From Micromonospora parastrephiae (GTDB lineage: Bacteria > Actinomycetota > Actinomycetes > Mycobacteriales > Micromonosporaceae): a stretch of 36,392 nucleotides of DNA. Location of the stretch: assembly GCF_016802865.1 (NCBI RefSeq), contig NZ_JAEVHM010000041.1, positions 1 to 36,392 on the forward strand, in the 5' to 3' direction. Within the stretch, counting starts at the first letter, position 1, and the number at the start of each line of letters is the position of its first letter. The translations under genes and the position numbers were made by a program. Below the pieces are notes generated by a model. It was not told the origin of the DNA. It ran no database searches and saw only the letters and a program-made list of their open reading frames with translations. Below, piece by piece: positions 25,569 to 36,392 of the stretch.

Positions 25569-25993
25569 CAGGATTCACCCACTTCGCGCGTAACAATGCG
25601 GCACTTCATCGGGAGCTTGTGGATCGCGCGACGCATGGCCTCTCGCGCGATCTGCTCGTTGGGGAAGGACATCTCGAAGAGAATCCGACCCGGCTTGACG
25701 TTGGAGACCCACCACTCGGGCGAACCCTTACCGGAACCCATCCGGGTCTCGGCAGGCTTCTTGGTGAGGGCCTGGTCCGGGAAGATCGTGATCCAGACCT
25801 TGCCGCCACGCTTGATGTGACGGGTCATCGCGATACGCGCCGACTCGATCTGGCGGTTGGTCACGTACGCCGGCTCGAGAGCCTGGATCCCGAACTCGCC
25901 GAACACCACCCGGTTACCACCCTTGGACGCGCCACTGCGGTCCGGGTGGTGCGGCTTGCGGAAGCCCTTCGGGGGCTTGCGCGGCATCAGCAT
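25568..25993 (-). CDS. rplP: 50S ribosomal protein L16
   Basis: 141 residues ([60 protein letters not shown]). L16 contacts A-site tRNA and is a target area of avilamycin/evernimicin resistance. ATG 25993 has GGAGGG 7 nt upstream. It lies 3 nt after rpsC. Confidence 0.99.
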   Translation of the reverse strand: MLMPRKPPKGFRKPHHPDRSGASKGGNRVVFGEFGIQALEPAYVTNRQIESARIAMTRHIKRGGKVWITIFPDQALTKKPAETRMGSGKGSPEWWVSNVKPGRILFEMSFPNEQIAREAMRRAIHKLPMKCRIVTREVGES

Positions 25994-25996
25994 CTG

Positions 25997-26866
25997 TCAG
26001 CCCTCCTGCTGCGTTTCTGCCGGAGCAGCCGCGGCGGCGACAGCTGCGCTGTCGACCGGCTCGCCGCTCGGCGTCTCGGCCTGCTGCGCGATGGTGGTCG
26101 CAGCAGCCCGACCGGCCTCGGTACCACCGGCCGTCGTGCCGGACGAACCCGACCGGCCACGGCGCGGACGCTCGGGACGGTCGCCACGCTCACCACGACG
26201 CGGGCGGGACGGACCGGCCTCGGCCGGAGCCTCCCGGCCCGGGACGGCGTCGCCCTTGTAGATCCAGACCTTCACACCGATCCGGCCGAACGTGGTACGG
26301 GCCTCGAAGAAGCCGTACTCGATGTTGGCCCGCAGCGTGTGCAGCGGAACCCGGCCCTCGCGGTAGAACTCGGTCCGGCTCATCTCGGCGCCGCCGAGGC
26401 GACCCGAGACCTGAACCCGGATGCCCTTGCAGACCGGGTTCTTCATCGCCGACTGCATGGCCTTGCGCATCGCCCGACGGAAGCTGACCCGGCTGGACAG
26501 CTGCTCGGCCACGCCCTGCGCGACGAGCTGAGCGTCCGACTCGGGGTTCTTCACCTCGATGATGTTCAGCTGGACCTGCTTGCCGGTGAGCTTCTCAAGC
26601 TCGCCGCGGATCCGGTCGGCCTCCGCACCCTTACGGCCGATGACGATGCCCGGCCGGGCGGTGTGGATGTCGACCCGGACCCGGTCGCGGGTGCGCTCGA
26701 TGTCGACCTTGGAGATGCCGGCACGCTCGAGGCCCTTGGACATCATCCGGCGGATCTTGACATCCTCGCCGATGTAGTCCTTGTAGAGCTTGTCCGCGAA
26801 CCAGCGGGACTTCCAGTCGGTCGAGATGCCGAGCCGGAACCCAGTGGGGTGAACCTTCTGACCCAT
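25997..26866 (-). CDS. rpsC: 30S ribosomal protein S3 with long C-terminal tail
   Basis: 289 residues. The first about 215 form the normal S3: [20 protein letters not shown], the KH motif [20 protein letters not shown], and [20 protein letters not shown]. The last about 70 are low-complexity, first Arg/Pro/Gly ([20 protein letters not shown]), then Ala/Glu/Gln. S3 forms the mRNA entry tunnel with helicase activity. Tails of this kind occur in Actinobacteria; their role is unknown. It overlaps rplV by one base (TAATG). Confidence 0.99.
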   Translation of the reverse strand: MGQKVHPTGFRLGISTDWKSRWFADKLYKDYIGEDVKIRRMMSKGLERAGISKVDIERTRDRVRVDIHTARPGIVIGRKGAEADRIRGELEKLTGKQVQLNIIEVKNPESDAQLVAQGVAEQLSSRVSFRRAMRKAMQSAMKNPVCKGIRVQVSGRLGGAEMSRTEFYREGRVPLHTLRANIEYGFFEARTTFGRIGVKVWIYKGDAVPGREAPAEAGPSRPRRGERGDRPERPRRGRSGSSGTTAGGTEAGRAAATTIAQQAETPSGEPVDSAAVAAAAAPAETQQEG

Positions 26867-27324
26867 TACTCGGCGCCCTCCGTCTTGCTCTGCGCTTCGG
26901 CCGGTGCGGCCTCCGTGGCCGGGGCGGCCTTCTTGGCCGCGGCCTTCCTCGGCGCTGCCGGCGCGACCGCCTCGACCGCCACGGTGATGTGACAGGTCCG
27001 CTTGCGGATCCGGTACGCCCGACCCTGCGCCCGAGGCTGGAACCGCTTCATCGTCGGGCCCTCGTCCACGAACGCCTCGCTGACGAGCAGCGCGTCGGGG
27101 TCCAGCCGCTCGTTGTTCTCCGCGTTGGCGATCGCGCTAGCGAGCACCTTGTACACCTGCTCGCTCGCAGCCTGCGGCGCGAACTGCAGCACCGTGAGCG
27201 CCTCCTTCGCGGGCAGGCCGCGGACGAGGTTGACCACCCGGCGCGCCTTCATCGGCGAGATGCGCACGTGCCGCGCAACCGCCCGCGCGCCCGGAAGCAC
27301 CGGAGCGTCGCCCTTTCCTGGCAT
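26866..27324 (-). CDS. rplV: 50S ribosomal protein L22
   Basis: 152 residues. The L22 core ([20 protein letters not shown], the tunnel-lining loop ending [12 protein letters not shown]) is followed by an about 35-residue Ala/Lys/Glu tail ([20 protein letters not shown]). L22 lines the peptide exit tunnel and is a macrolide-resistance locus. It starts 41 nt after rpsS. Confidence 0.99.
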   Translation of the reverse strand: MPGKGDAPVLPGARAVARHVRISPMKARRVVNLVRGLPAKEALTVLQFAPQAASEQVYKVLASAIANAENNERLDPDALLVSEAFVDEGPTMKRFQPRAQGRAYRIRKRTCHITVAVEAVAPAAPRKAAAKKAAPATEAAPAEAQSKTEGAE

Positions 27325-27365
27325 CGCTGTAACCCCTTGTTCCCTCTATCCGTATGCCCGCGGCG

Positions 27366-27647
27366 TCAGCGCCGACGGCTCTTCCGGTCGTCCTTCTCGT
27401 GACCCTTGAACGTGCGGGTCAGCGCGAACTCGCCGAGCTTGTGCCCGACCATCGCCTCGGTCACGAACACCGGGACGTGCTTGCGTCCGTCGTGCACCGC
27501 GATCGTGTGCCCGAGCATCTCCGGGATGATCGTCGAGCGCCGCGACCAGGTCTTGATCACGTTCTTCGAGCCCTTGTCGTTCTGCACTTCCACCTTCTTG
27601 AGCAGGTGGTCGTCTACGAACGGGCCCTTCTTCAGGCTGCGAGGCAT
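27366..27647 (-). CDS. rpsS: 30S ribosomal protein S19
   Basis: 93 residues ([60 protein letters not shown]) with a basic end. S19 lies in the 30S head beside S13. It starts 12 nt after the rplB stop. Confidence 0.99.
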   Translation of the reverse strand: MPRSLKKGPFVDDHLLKKVEVQNDKGSKNVIKTWSRRSTIIPEMLGHTIAVHDGRKHVPVFVTEAMVGHKLGEFALTRTFKGHEKDDRKSRRR

Positions 27648-27659
27648 GTCTTATCTCCC

Positions 27660-28499
<840 letters not shown>

Positions 28500-28511
28500 T
28501 GTCTACACCCC

Positions 28512-28814
28512 TCAGCTGACCGGGCCGCCGAAGGCCTCGATGCGGTCACCGTCAGCCAGCTTCACGATCGCCCGCTTGGTCGCCTTGCGCTGACCGAAGC
28601 CGGTCTTGGTGCGCTTGCGCTTACCCTGGCGGTTGAGCGTGTTGACCGTCAGGACGCGGACGTTGAAGATCTGCTGGATAGCGATCTTGATCTCGGTCTT
28701 GTTCGCGTCCGGGTGCACCAGGAAGGTGTACCAGTTCCGGTTCAGCTCGCTGTAGCTCTTCTCCGAGACGACCGGCGCCACGATGATGTCGCGCGGGTCG
28801 GCGATCGTGCTCAC
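28512..28814 (-). CDS. rplW: 50S ribosomal protein L23
   Basis: 100 residues ([60 protein letters not shown]). L23 is the docking site for trigger factor and SRP at the tunnel exit. GTG 28814 overlaps the rplD stop by four bases. Confidence 0.99.
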   Translation of the reverse strand: MSTIADPRDIIVAPVVSEKSYSELNRNWYTFLVHPDANKTEIKIAIQQIFNVRVLTVNTLNRQGKRKRTKTGFGQRKATKRAIVKLADGDRIEAFGGPVS

Positions 28815-29461
28815 TTGCCACCCTCCTCGGTGGTCTCGGCGGGCACGCCCAGGAACTCGTCCAGGGCGTCCTTGGTGAAGACCACGTCGTCGGCCACGAG
28901 CACGTCGTACGTGTTCAGCTGGCCGGACTCGATCAGGTGCACCCGCGGCTCGTTGCGCAGCGACACCCAGTTCAGCTCGTCGGTGCTGCTCAGCACGACC
29001 AGGACCCGACGGGCCTCGGTGAGCTTGGTCAGCGTGGCCAGAGCGGCCTTGGTCGACGGCTTCTCGCCCGAGACGAACGCCTCGACGACGTGCACCTGCC
29101 CGGCGCGGGCCCGGTCCGAGAGGGCACCCCGCAGCGCGGCGGCCTTCATCTTCTTCGGGGTCCGCTGGCTGTAGTCGCGCGGCACGGGACCGTGCACCAC
29201 GCCACCGCCGGCGAACTGCGGCGCGCGGATCGAGCCCTGCCGGGCGCGACCGGTGCCCTTCTGCTTGTACGGCTTCTTGCCGCCGCCGGCGACCTCGCCG
29301 CGGGTCTTGGTCTTGTGCGTGCCCTGTCGGGCCGCCGCGAGCTGGGCCACCACGACCTGGTGCATCAGCGCGACGTTGGCCTGCACGTCGAAGATGTCCG
29401 CCGGCAGCTCGACGGAGCCGCTGGTGGTGCCTTCGACGGTGCGCACGTCAACGGTGGTCAC
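28811..29461 (-). CDS. rplD: 50S ribosomal protein L4
   Basis: 216 residues. It has the tunnel-lining loop rich in Lys/Gly/Arg ([40 protein letters not shown]) and the C-terminal Rossmann-like part. In E. coli L4 also represses its own S10 operon; whether it does so here is unknown. GTG 29461 overlaps the rplC stop by four bases. Confidence 0.99.
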   Translation of the reverse strand: MTTVDVRTVEGTTSGSVELPADIFDVQANVALMHQVVVAQLAAARQGTHKTKTRGEVAGGGKKPYKQKGTGRARQGSIRAPQFAGGGVVHGPVPRDYSQRTPKKMKAAALRGALSDRARAGQVHVVEAFVSGEKPSTKAALATLTKLTEARRVLVVLSSTDELNWVSLRNEPRVHLIESGQLNTYDVLVADDVVFTKDALDEFLGVPAETTEEGGK

Positions 29462-30123
29462 TTGGCCGCACCGCCCTTCTTCACCTTGCTCTTGGCCGCG
29501 GTACGGACCAGAACGAGCGCGCCCTTGGGACCAGGAATGGCACCCCGGACGAGCAGCAGGTTGTTCTCGGTGTCGACCGCCTGGACGGTGAGGTTCTGCA
29601 CGGTGTACCGCACGCCACCCATCCGGCCGGCCATCCGGGTGCCCTTGAAGACACGACCCGGAGTGGCGCAGGCGCCGATGGAGCCGGGCGAGCGGTGCTT
29701 GCGCTCGACACCGTGGCTGGCGCGCAGACCGTGGAAGCCGTGCCGCTTCATCGGGCCGGCGTAGCCCTTGCCCTTGGTCTTGCCGGTGACGTCGATCGTG
29801 ACGCCGGCCGGGAACTCCTCGACCGTGACCTCCTGGCCGAGCGAGTATTCCCCAGCGTCCGTGGTGCGCAGCTCGACGATGTGCCGGCGCGGCGCCACGT
29901 CCGCCTTCGCGTAGTGCCCGCTGATCGGCTTCTTGACCTTGCGCGGGTCGATGATGCCGTAGGCCAGCTGGACCGCGGAGTAACCGTCCTTCTCGGCGCT
30001 ACGAACCTGGCTGATGACGCACGGGCCGGCCTCGACCACGGTCACGGGAACAACGCGGTTGTTGTCCCAGACCTGGGTCATGCCGAGCTTGGCGCCCAGG
30101 ATCCCCTTGACTTGCCTGTCCAT
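29458..30123 (-). CDS. rplC: 50S ribosomal protein L3
   Basis: 221 residues ([55 protein letters not shown] segment). L3 begins 50S assembly and reaches to the peptidyl-transferase centre. It starts 11 nt after rpsJ and is coupled to rplD by a GTGA overlap. Confidence 0.99.
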   Translation of the reverse strand: MDRQVKGILGAKLGMTQVWDNNRVVPVTVVEAGPCVISQVRSAEKDGYSAVQLAYGIIDPRKVKKPISGHYAKADVAPRRHIVELRTTDAGEYSLGQEVTVEEFPAGVTIDVTGKTKGKGYAGPMKRHGFHGLRASHGVERKHRSPGSIGACATPGRVFKGTRMAGRMGGVRYTVQNLTVQAVDTENNLLLVRGAIPGPKGALVLVRTAAKSKVKKGGAAK

Positions 30124-30134
30124 TTGTCCGGTCC

Positions 30135-30443
30135 CTACAGCTTGATCTCGATGTCGACGCCAGCCGGCAGGTCGAGGCGCATGAGCGAGTCGACCGTCTT
30201 CGGGGTCGGGTCGATGATGTCGATCAGCCGCTTGTGCGTGCGCATCTCGAAGTGCTCGCGCGAGTCCTTGTACTTGTGCGGCGAGCGGATAACGCAGAAA
30301 CGGTTGATCTCCGTGGGCAGCGGCACCGGGCCCGCGACCTGCGCCCCGGTACGCGTCACCGTCTCGACGATCTTCCGAGCCGAGGAGTCGACGACCTCGT
30401 GGTCATAGGCCTTGAGCCGGATGCGGATCTTCTGTCCCGCCAT
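30135..30443 (-). CDS. rpsJ: 30S ribosomal protein S10
   Basis: 102 residues ([60 protein letters not shown]). S10 is in the 30S head; as NusE it also takes part in transcription antitermination with NusB. The frame is open 20 codons upstream, but S10 proteins begin at ATG 30443, with GAAGGAA in reach. It is the first gene of the S10 group, preceded by a 350-nt region with promoter and leader structures. Confidence 0.99.
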
Positions 30444-30514
30444 GGTGGCTTCTGTTCCTTCTCTCGATGCCGCTGTGTTGCGGGCGCCTGTACCGGCTGG
30501 CACAGGCCCACTTC

Positions 30515-30545
30515 GCCGACCCCCGCGGTCGGGCGTGTCGCGCCC
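30515..30545 (-). promoter_or_regulatory. S10 leader element shared with the str leader
   Basis: Bases 30522-30541 (plus strand CCCGCGGTCGGGCGTGTCGC) are identical to 35337-35356 before rpsL. Two hairpins can form but not together: A pairs CCGACC (30516-30521) with GGTCGG (30527-30532); B pairs GGGCG (30531-30535) with CGCCC (30541-30545). They share bases 30531-30532. The element is about 80-120 nt before rpsJ. An alternating RNA structure controlling ribosomal protein mRNA, or an antitermination site, is possible. Confidence 0.6.
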
Positions 30546-30639
30546 TCGGGCCGGGCTCCGCCCCGGGACTCCGGAGCGGTCCTGACCGCGCGGTGGGTCA
30601 AGGCGCCGATCGCATTACCGCGACCTGAACGCCGTGCGA

Positions 30640-30670
30640 GGGTGGTTGGCGACTGGGCCGCCAACCACCC
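30640..30670 (-). promoter_or_regulatory. Perfect 12-bp hairpin in the S10 leader
   Basis: GGGTGGTTGGCG and CGCCAACCACCC form a perfect stem with a 7-nt loop. It lies about 200 nt before rpsJ and 124 nt after the tuf stop, downstream of the proposed S10 promoter. It may end read-through from tuf or be part of an S10 leader control structure. Confidence 0.65.
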
Positions 30671-30748
30671 CACGCTCGACTGTGCCGCCACCCGGAGGTT
30701 CAGCGAAAGCCGAACACAGGCGACGAACTGTCGTTACGCAACCTGACT

Positions 30749-30778
30749 AGTATGCCGCACGACCGGCGGCGGGTCTAA
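30749..30778 (-). promoter_or_regulatory. Candidate S10 operon promoter
   Basis: On the minus strand TTAGAC (30773-30778), an 18-nt spacer and CATACT (30749-30754) resemble a sigma-70-type promoter. It would start near 30742 and give a leader of about 300 nt. It begins only 15 nt after the tuf stop. The -10 box is imperfect. The rest of the 30444-30793 gap holds the two leader elements listed and no gene. Confidence 0.45.
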
Positions 30779-30793
30779 TCGGGGTTACCTAGC

Positions 30794-31987
30794 TCACTTC
30801 ATGATCTTGGTGACGAACCCGGCGCCGACGGTGCGGCCACCCTCGCGGATCGCGAACTTGAGGTTCTCCTCCATGGCGATGGGCTGGATCAGCTTCACCG
30901 ACATGGTGGTGTTGTCACCCGGCATGACCATCTCGGTGCCCTCGGGGAGGGTGACGACACCGGTGACGTCCGTGGTCCGGAAGTAGAACTGTGGACGGTA
31001 GTTCTGGAAGAACGGGGTGTGCCGGCCGCCCTCCTCCTTGGAGAGGATGTAGACCGTCGCCTCGAACTCCGTGTGCGGGGTCGTGGTGCCCGGCTTGACG
31101 ACCACCATGCCGCGCTCGACGTCCTCGCGCTTGATGCCACGCAGCAGCAGACCGACGTTCTCACCCGCGCGGGCCTCGTCGAGCAGCTTGCGGAACATCT
31201 CGATACCGGTGCAGACCGTCTTCTGCGACTTCTCGCGGATACCGACGATCTCCACCTCCTCGTTCGGCTTGAGGATGCCGCGCTCGGCGCGACCGGTGAC
31301 GACGGTGCCACGACCGGTGATCGTGAAGACGTCCTCGATCGGCATGAGGAACGGCTTCTCGGTCTCGCGCTCCGGCTGCGGGATCGCGGTGTCGACCGCG
31401 GTCATCAGGTCCAGCAGCTTGCCGGTCCACTCGGGGTCACCCTCGAGGGCCTTCAGCGCCGAAACCCGAACGACCGGCAGGTCGTCACCCGGGTACTCCT
31501 GCGAGGAGAGCAGCTCGCGCACCTCGAGCTCGACGAGCTCCAGGAGCTCCTCGTCGTCGACCATGTCGCTCTTGTTGAGCGCCACGACGATGTACGGCAC
31601 GCCAACCTGGCGGGCCAGCAGCACGTGCTCGCGGGTCTGCGGCATCGGGCCGTCGGTCGCCGCGACCACCAGGATCGCGCCGTCCATCTGCGCGGCACCG
31701 GTGATCATGTTCTTGATGTAGTCCGCGTGGCCGGGGCAGTCGACGTGCGCGTAGTGCCGCGCCTCGGTCTGGTACTCGACGTGCGCGATCGAGATCGTGA
31801 TGCCGCGGGCCTTCTCCTCCGGCGCCTTGTCGATCTCGTCGAACGGCGTGTACGGGTTCAGGTCCGGGTACTGGTCGTGCAGGACCTTGGTGATGGCCGC
31901 CGTCAGCGTCGTCTTACCGTGGTCGATGTGACCAATGGTGCCGATGTTGACGTGCGGCTTAGTCCGCTCGAACTTAGCCTTCGCCAC
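30794..31987 (-). CDS. tuf: Elongation factor Tu
   Basis: 397 residues. Delivers aminoacyl-tRNA to the ribosome as a GTPase. It shows the P-loop GHIDHGKT (19-26), the switch region [25 protein letters not shown], and [13 protein letters not shown] for guanine binding; domains 2 and 3 are complete to [13 protein letters not shown] 31987 has AGGAGG 6 nt upstream. The 214-nt gap after fusA suggests an extra promoter for this highly expressed gene, as known in Streptomyces, but no clear -35/-10 pair was found. Confidence 0.99.
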   Translation of the reverse strand: MAKAKFERTKPHVNIGTIGHIDHGKTTLTAAITKVLHDQYPDLNPYTPFDEIDKAPEEKARGITISIAHVEYQTEARHYAHVDCPGHADYIKNMITGAAQMDGAILVVAATDGPMPQTREHVLLARQVGVPYIVVALNKSDMVDDEELLELVELEVRELLSSQEYPGDDLPVVRVSALKALEGDPEWTGKLLDLMTAVDTAIPQPERETEKPFLMPIEDVFTITGRGTVVTGRAERGILKPNEEVEIVGIREKSQKTVCTGIEMFRKLLDEARAGENVGLLLRGIKREDVERGMVVVKPGTTTPHTEFEATVYILSKEEGGRHTPFFQNYRPQFYFRTTDVTGVVTLPEGTEMVMPGDNTTMSVKLIQPIAMEENLKFAIREGGRTVGAGFVTKIMK

Positions 31988-32062
31988 TGGTGTCCTCCTG
32001 TGGACTTCTTGGTTCGTACGCCCGGCGCGCCGGTCGGCGCTTAGGACTCTGTCGACAGCCTT

Positions 32063-32081
32063 TCCGGCCTGAACGGCCGGA
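32063..32081 (-). promoter_or_regulatory. Hairpin in the tuf leader
   Basis: TCCGGCC/GGCCGGA pair as a perfect 7-bp stem with a 5-nt loop, 75 nt before the tuf start. Its role is unknown. Confidence 0.4.
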
Positions 32082-32153
32082 GAGCTTTTGTGGGTTCTGC
32101 GGCGATGAAGCCTACAGGCCCGGTCTCACACAACCCGATCGTGGTGGCCGCGG

Positions 32154-32171
32154 GCGGGAGAACCCTCCCGC
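32154..32171 (-). terminator. Hairpin after fusA
   Basis: GCGGGAG/CTCCCGC form a perfect 7-bp stem with an AACC loop 30 nt after the fusA stop. It could partly terminate the str transcript before tuf. Confidence 0.45.
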
Positions 32172-32201
32172 GACCAACCACGAATCACCTGCTCAGCGAC
32201 G

Positions 32202-34298
<2,097 letters not shown>

Positions 34299-34338
34299 TT
34301 CAATCCCTACTTATCGTCGTCTCGACTCAACTGGTGGC

Positions 34339-34367
34339 GGTTCCGGCGCCCGAGGGGCGCCGGAACC
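34339..34367 (-). terminator. Perfect hairpin between rpsG and fusA
   Basis: GGTTCCGGCGCC and GGCGCCGGAACC form a perfect 12-bp stem (13 with C-G closure) and a small loop, 6 nt after the rpsG stop. It is of terminator strength but lies inside the str operon, so it more likely tunes the ratio of S12/S7 to EF-G, or is a processing site. Confidence 0.7.
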
Positions 34368-34373
34368 AGGGTG

Positions 34374-34844
34374 TTACCAGCGGTAGTGCGCGAAGGCCTT
34401 GTTGGACTCGGCCATCTTGTGCGTGTCCTCGCGCCGCTTGACGGCGGCACCGAGGCCGTTGCTCGCGTCCAGCAGCTCGTTCATGAGCCGCTCGACCATG
34501 GTCTTCTCGCGGCGGGCGCGGGAGTAGGTGACCAGCCAGCGCAGGCCCAGCGTGGTCGCCCGGGCGGGGCGGACCTCGACCGGAACCTGGTAGGTGGCGC
34601 CACCGACACGACGGCTGCGCACCTCGAGGGTCGGCTTGACGTTGTCCATCGCCCGCTTGAGGGTGACGACCGGGTCGGTGCCCGACTTCTCGCGGCAGCC
34701 CTCGAGGGCCGCGTACACGATAGTTTCGGCGAGCTGACGCTTGCCGCGGAGCAGGATCTTGTTCACCAGCTGGGTGACCAGCGGCGAGTTGTACACCGGG
34801 TCAGCGACCAGCGGCCGCCGCGGAGCGGGTCCCTTACGCGGCAT
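34374..34844 (-). CDS. rpsG: 30S ribosomal protein S7
   Basis: 156 residues ([60 protein letters not shown]) ending AFAHYRW. S7 starts assembly of the 30S head; in E. coli it represses the str mRNA. ATG 34844 is the family start, with AAGGAG 10 nt upstream; the open frame to 34904 is only shadow coding inside rpsL. One base separates it from rpsL. Confidence 0.99.
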   Translation of the reverse strand: MPRKGPAPRRPLVADPVYNSPLVTQLVNKILLRGKRQLAETIVYAALEGCREKSGTDPVVTLKRAMDNVKPTLEVRSRRVGGATYQVPVEVRPARATTLGLRWLVTYSRARREKTMVERLMNELLDASNGLGAAVKRREDTHKMAESNKAFAHYRW

Positions 34845-34845
34845 G

Positions 34846-35220
34846 TCAGCTCTTCTCCTTCTTCGCGCCGTAACGGCTGCGCGCCTGCTTGCGGTTACGG
34901 ACACCCTGGGTGTCCAGCGAGCCGCGGACGATCTTGTAACGCACGCCGGGGAGGTCCTTCACCCGGCCGCCGCGCACGAGCACGATCGAGTGCTCCTGGA
35001 GGTTGTGACCGACACCGGGGATGTAGGCGGTCACCTCGATCTGGCTGCTGAGCTTCACACGAGCGACCTTGCGCAGCGCCGAGTTCGGCTTCTTCGGGGT
35101 GGTGGTGTACACGCGGGTGCACACGCCGCGCCGCTGAGGGGAACCCTTCAACGCCGGGGTCTTGGTCTTGCTCGTCTTAGCCTGGCGGCCCTTTCGGACC
35201 AGCTGCTGGATCGTGGGCAC
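34846..35220 (-). CDS. rpsL: 30S ribosomal protein S12
   Basis: 124 residues ([20 protein letters not shown]). S12 controls decoding accuracy. Lys43 ([12 protein letters not shown]) and Lys88 ([12 protein letters not shown]) are wild type, so no classical streptomycin-resistance change is present. Asp89, the site of methylthiolation in other bacteria, is kept. GTG 35220 has GGAG 7 nt upstream. It begins the str operon behind a leader of about 290 nt. Confidence 0.99.
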   Translation of the reverse strand: MPTIQQLVRKGRQAKTSKTKTPALKGSPQRRGVCTRVYTTTPKKPNSALRKVARVKLSSQIEVTAYIPGVGHNLQEHSIVLVRGGRVKDLPGVRYKIVRGSLDTQGVRNRKQARSRYGAKKEKS

Positions 35221-35329
35221 CGGGTTTCTCCGCTCCCTTCGGCCGCGTTGTCGCGGCCGCGCCGTCTGCTCGTTAGCCGGCCTGATGACCGGCTCTCCTA
35301 CATTCCGACCAGGGCCGCCTTGCGGAGGT

Positions 35330-35358
35330 CCCGGCACCCGCGGTCGGGCGTGTCGCCC
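35330..35358 (-). promoter_or_regulatory. str leader element shared with the S10 leader
   Basis: Bases 35337-35356 repeat exactly 30522-30541. Again two overlapping hairpins are possible: CCCGGC (35330-35335) with GTCGGG (35343-35348, one G-U), or GGGCG (35346-35350) with CGCCC (35354-35358). The flanks differ from the S10 copy but both alternatives still pair, which supports an RNA function. It lies 110-138 nt before rpsL. Confidence 0.6.
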
Positions 35359-35458
35359 AACTCACGGTCCCGGTGCGGACGCTTTCGCGGACCTACCGGG
35401 GTTCTGTCACCGGCACGCGGGTCGCCCCGCGCCGGGTCTTTGGCTTGTCGTGCCCGCC

Positions 35459-35475
35459 GTTCCGGTCACCGGAAC
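35459..35475 (-). promoter_or_regulatory. Perfect palindrome in the str leader
   Basis: GTTCCGGT-C-ACCGGAAC is a 17-bp perfect palindrome about 40 nt downstream of the predicted str start. It could be a protein-binding operator or a short RNA hairpin. Confidence 0.4.
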
Positions 35476-35492
35476 CAGCGCACGCACGAGTT

Positions 35493-35512
35493 GCCCGGGC
35501 ACGCCCGGGCAC
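35493..35512 (-). repeat. Tandem 10-bp repeat at the str transcription start
   Basis: GCCCGGGCAC occurs twice in direct tandem (35493-35502, 35503-35512); each copy contains the palindrome GCCCGGGC. It spans about the first 20 transcribed bases of the predicted rpsL mRNA. Confidence 0.5.
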
Positions 35513-35520
35513 AAGGGGAA

Positions 35521-35549
35521 AGAGTACCTACCACAGCCGCCCAGGTCAA
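35521..35549 (-). promoter_or_regulatory. str operon promoter (rpsL-rpsG-fusA)
   Basis: On the minus strand TTGACC (35544-35549), a 17-nt spacer and TACTCT (35521-35526) form the best sigma-70-type promoter of the window. Transcription would begin near 35513, giving a leader of about 290 nt. The 35221-35744 region holds this promoter, the leader elements listed and no gene; 35550-35744 shows nothing else I can support. Confidence 0.75.
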
Positions 35550-35744
35550 AACGGATTGGCCCGGCGGCCGTCTCACAACCGCCAGTCAGATCCCGCCCTG
35601 CCCCGTCGCCCGCGATGGGCACCTACGGATACAAGTGTACCGGCTTCCCCACCGAGCCACCCGTCGCCCCCACAGCGGGCACCGCCGACCCGATCGGGGA
35701 CCTGCGACAACCGGGCCGGACGGCGATCCGACGGGTGACCAGCC

Positions 35745-36392
35745 TCACGTCAGGGAGATCGCCAGGGACAGGCCCAGGGCCAACAGGCTGAGCCCGGCTC
35801 CCGCCGCTCCACAGCTGAGACCCGCCACCGCCAACCCCCGACCCGTGAACCGGACCGCGGGCGGCCCCGCCGGCCGGCGGATCTGCCGCTGGCCGAGCAG
35901 GCCGGCCACGACCGCGGCCACCCCGGCCAGCACGCCCAGCACCGCGAAAGCCCCGGAAGCCCAGACCCCACCCTCGTTCGCGAAGGCCACCCCGAAGCAG
36001 ATCACCAGCAACGACACCAGGATCGACGCGATGCCGGCCACCAACGCCCCGACGGCCAGGCCCGAGGTGACCGGAGCCACGTCCAGGTACACGACGCCGT
36101 ACGGCGTGCCGGGCACCGCCTCCACCCGCTTCGGTGGGCGACGCTGCTCGTCGGTCGGCGGCGGCACCCGGGTGCCCAACCGGGGGCGTGCCCCGGCTGC
36201 CCCCACCCCGGCGGGGGCCCGTACCCGGACGGCGGCTGCCCCCAGCCGGGCGGCGGGGTCGGCGCACCGGACACCGCGTACGGCTGAGCGGAGCCTGGCG
36301 CGGCAGCCGCGCCCCAGCCGGTCGGCGTCGCGCCCCAGCCGGGCGCCGGCGTACCCCAACCAGGTGCCGGCGCGGAGGGCGGCGGCGCGGAG
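35745..36392 (-). pseudogene. Pro/Gly-rich multi-TM membrane protein, cut by window edge, apparent -1 frameshift
   Basis: From the right edge to about 36170 one frame encodes a low-complexity cytoplasmic region with PGWG-type repeats (APGWGTPAPGWG, PPPGWGQP). The next frame then carries VPPPTDEQRRPPKRVEAVPG and three or four membrane helices (LAVGALVAGIASILVSLLVI, FAVLGVLAGVAAVVAGLLG, and a last one near the end), finishing at 35745. One base is missing in or near the CCCGGG at 36168-36173. The layout resembles DUF4190-type actinobacterial membrane proteins. The N-terminus lies outside the window. The function is unknown. Confidence 0.7.

Noticed and set aside
30444..30503. N-terminal extension of S10
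   Set aside because: The open frame continues 20 codons upstream but S10 proteins start at [11 protein letters not shown]; the extension has no family support.
35221..35337. 39-residue N-terminal extension of S12
   Set aside because: It runs through the leader elements; the family start [11 protein letters not shown] with its own ribosome site is at 35220.
35630..35660. Promoter-like TACACT/TATCC patch upstream of the str promoter
   Set aside because: No matching -35 box at proper spacing was found.

Overview
The window is very GC-rich, uses many GTG starts, has zinc-ribbon forms of the small ribosomal proteins, and carries the order rpsL-rpsG-fusA-tuf / S10 / spc / alpha-truA. This points to a high-GC actinobacterium. 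A DUF1707 gene beside infA, PGWG-repeat membrane proteins and a ThuA/GSDH/PKD secreted mosaic protein fit Micromonosporaceae (Micromonospora-like). The family-level assignment is inference from gene content, not a database match.

Left part (1-12650), accessory and housekeeping genes. The left edge holds the 5' part of thiE on the minus strand. It is preceded by a clear TPP riboswitch and a good sigma-70-type promoter, but its reading frame is broken by one missing base. On the plus strand follows a very large secreted multidomain protein (ThuA, glucose/sorbosone dehydrogenase propeller, PKD, CBM6, two concanavalin-like domains, Ig-like repeats, FIMAH-like end), a strong terminator and a small membrane-anchored protein. 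A minus-strand cluster then encodes an RsmC-like methyltransferase, an atypical ABC-F ATPase and an aldo/keto reductase. Divergent to it is a one-TM actinobacterial protein that also appears frameshifted.

Main part (11821-35549), minus strand, read right to left. The str group (rpsL, rpsG, fusA, tuf), the S10 group (rpsJ rplC rplD rplW rplB rpsS rplV rpsC rplP rpmC rpsQ), the spc group (rplN rplX rplE rpsZ rpsH rplF rplR rpsE rpmD rplO secY adk map), a DUF1707 membrane gene, infA, and the alpha group (rpmJ rpsM rpsK rpsD rpoA rplQ truA) form one nearly continuous block. Genes are often coupled by 1- or 4-base overlaps. Many of the longer gaps hold a perfect or near-perfect hairpin, which suggests attenuators or processing sites dividing the block into expression units. 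Promoter candidates lie before rpsL, rpsJ and infA.

Right edge (35745-36392). The C-terminal part of a Pro/Gly-rich multi-TM membrane protein runs off the window, again with an apparent one-base frameshift.

No new defence, mobile or biosynthetic system is visible. The most interesting unexplained signals are regulatory: a 20-nt sequence shared exactly by the str and S10 leaders that can fold into two mutually exclusive hairpins; a hairpin-loop motif (GTACG-CGAGA) recurring in intercistronic gaps of the spc/alpha region; and two AT-richer intergenic inverted repeats. Three separate one-base frameshifts in non-ribosomal genes suggest base-calling indels in this assembly or gene decay.
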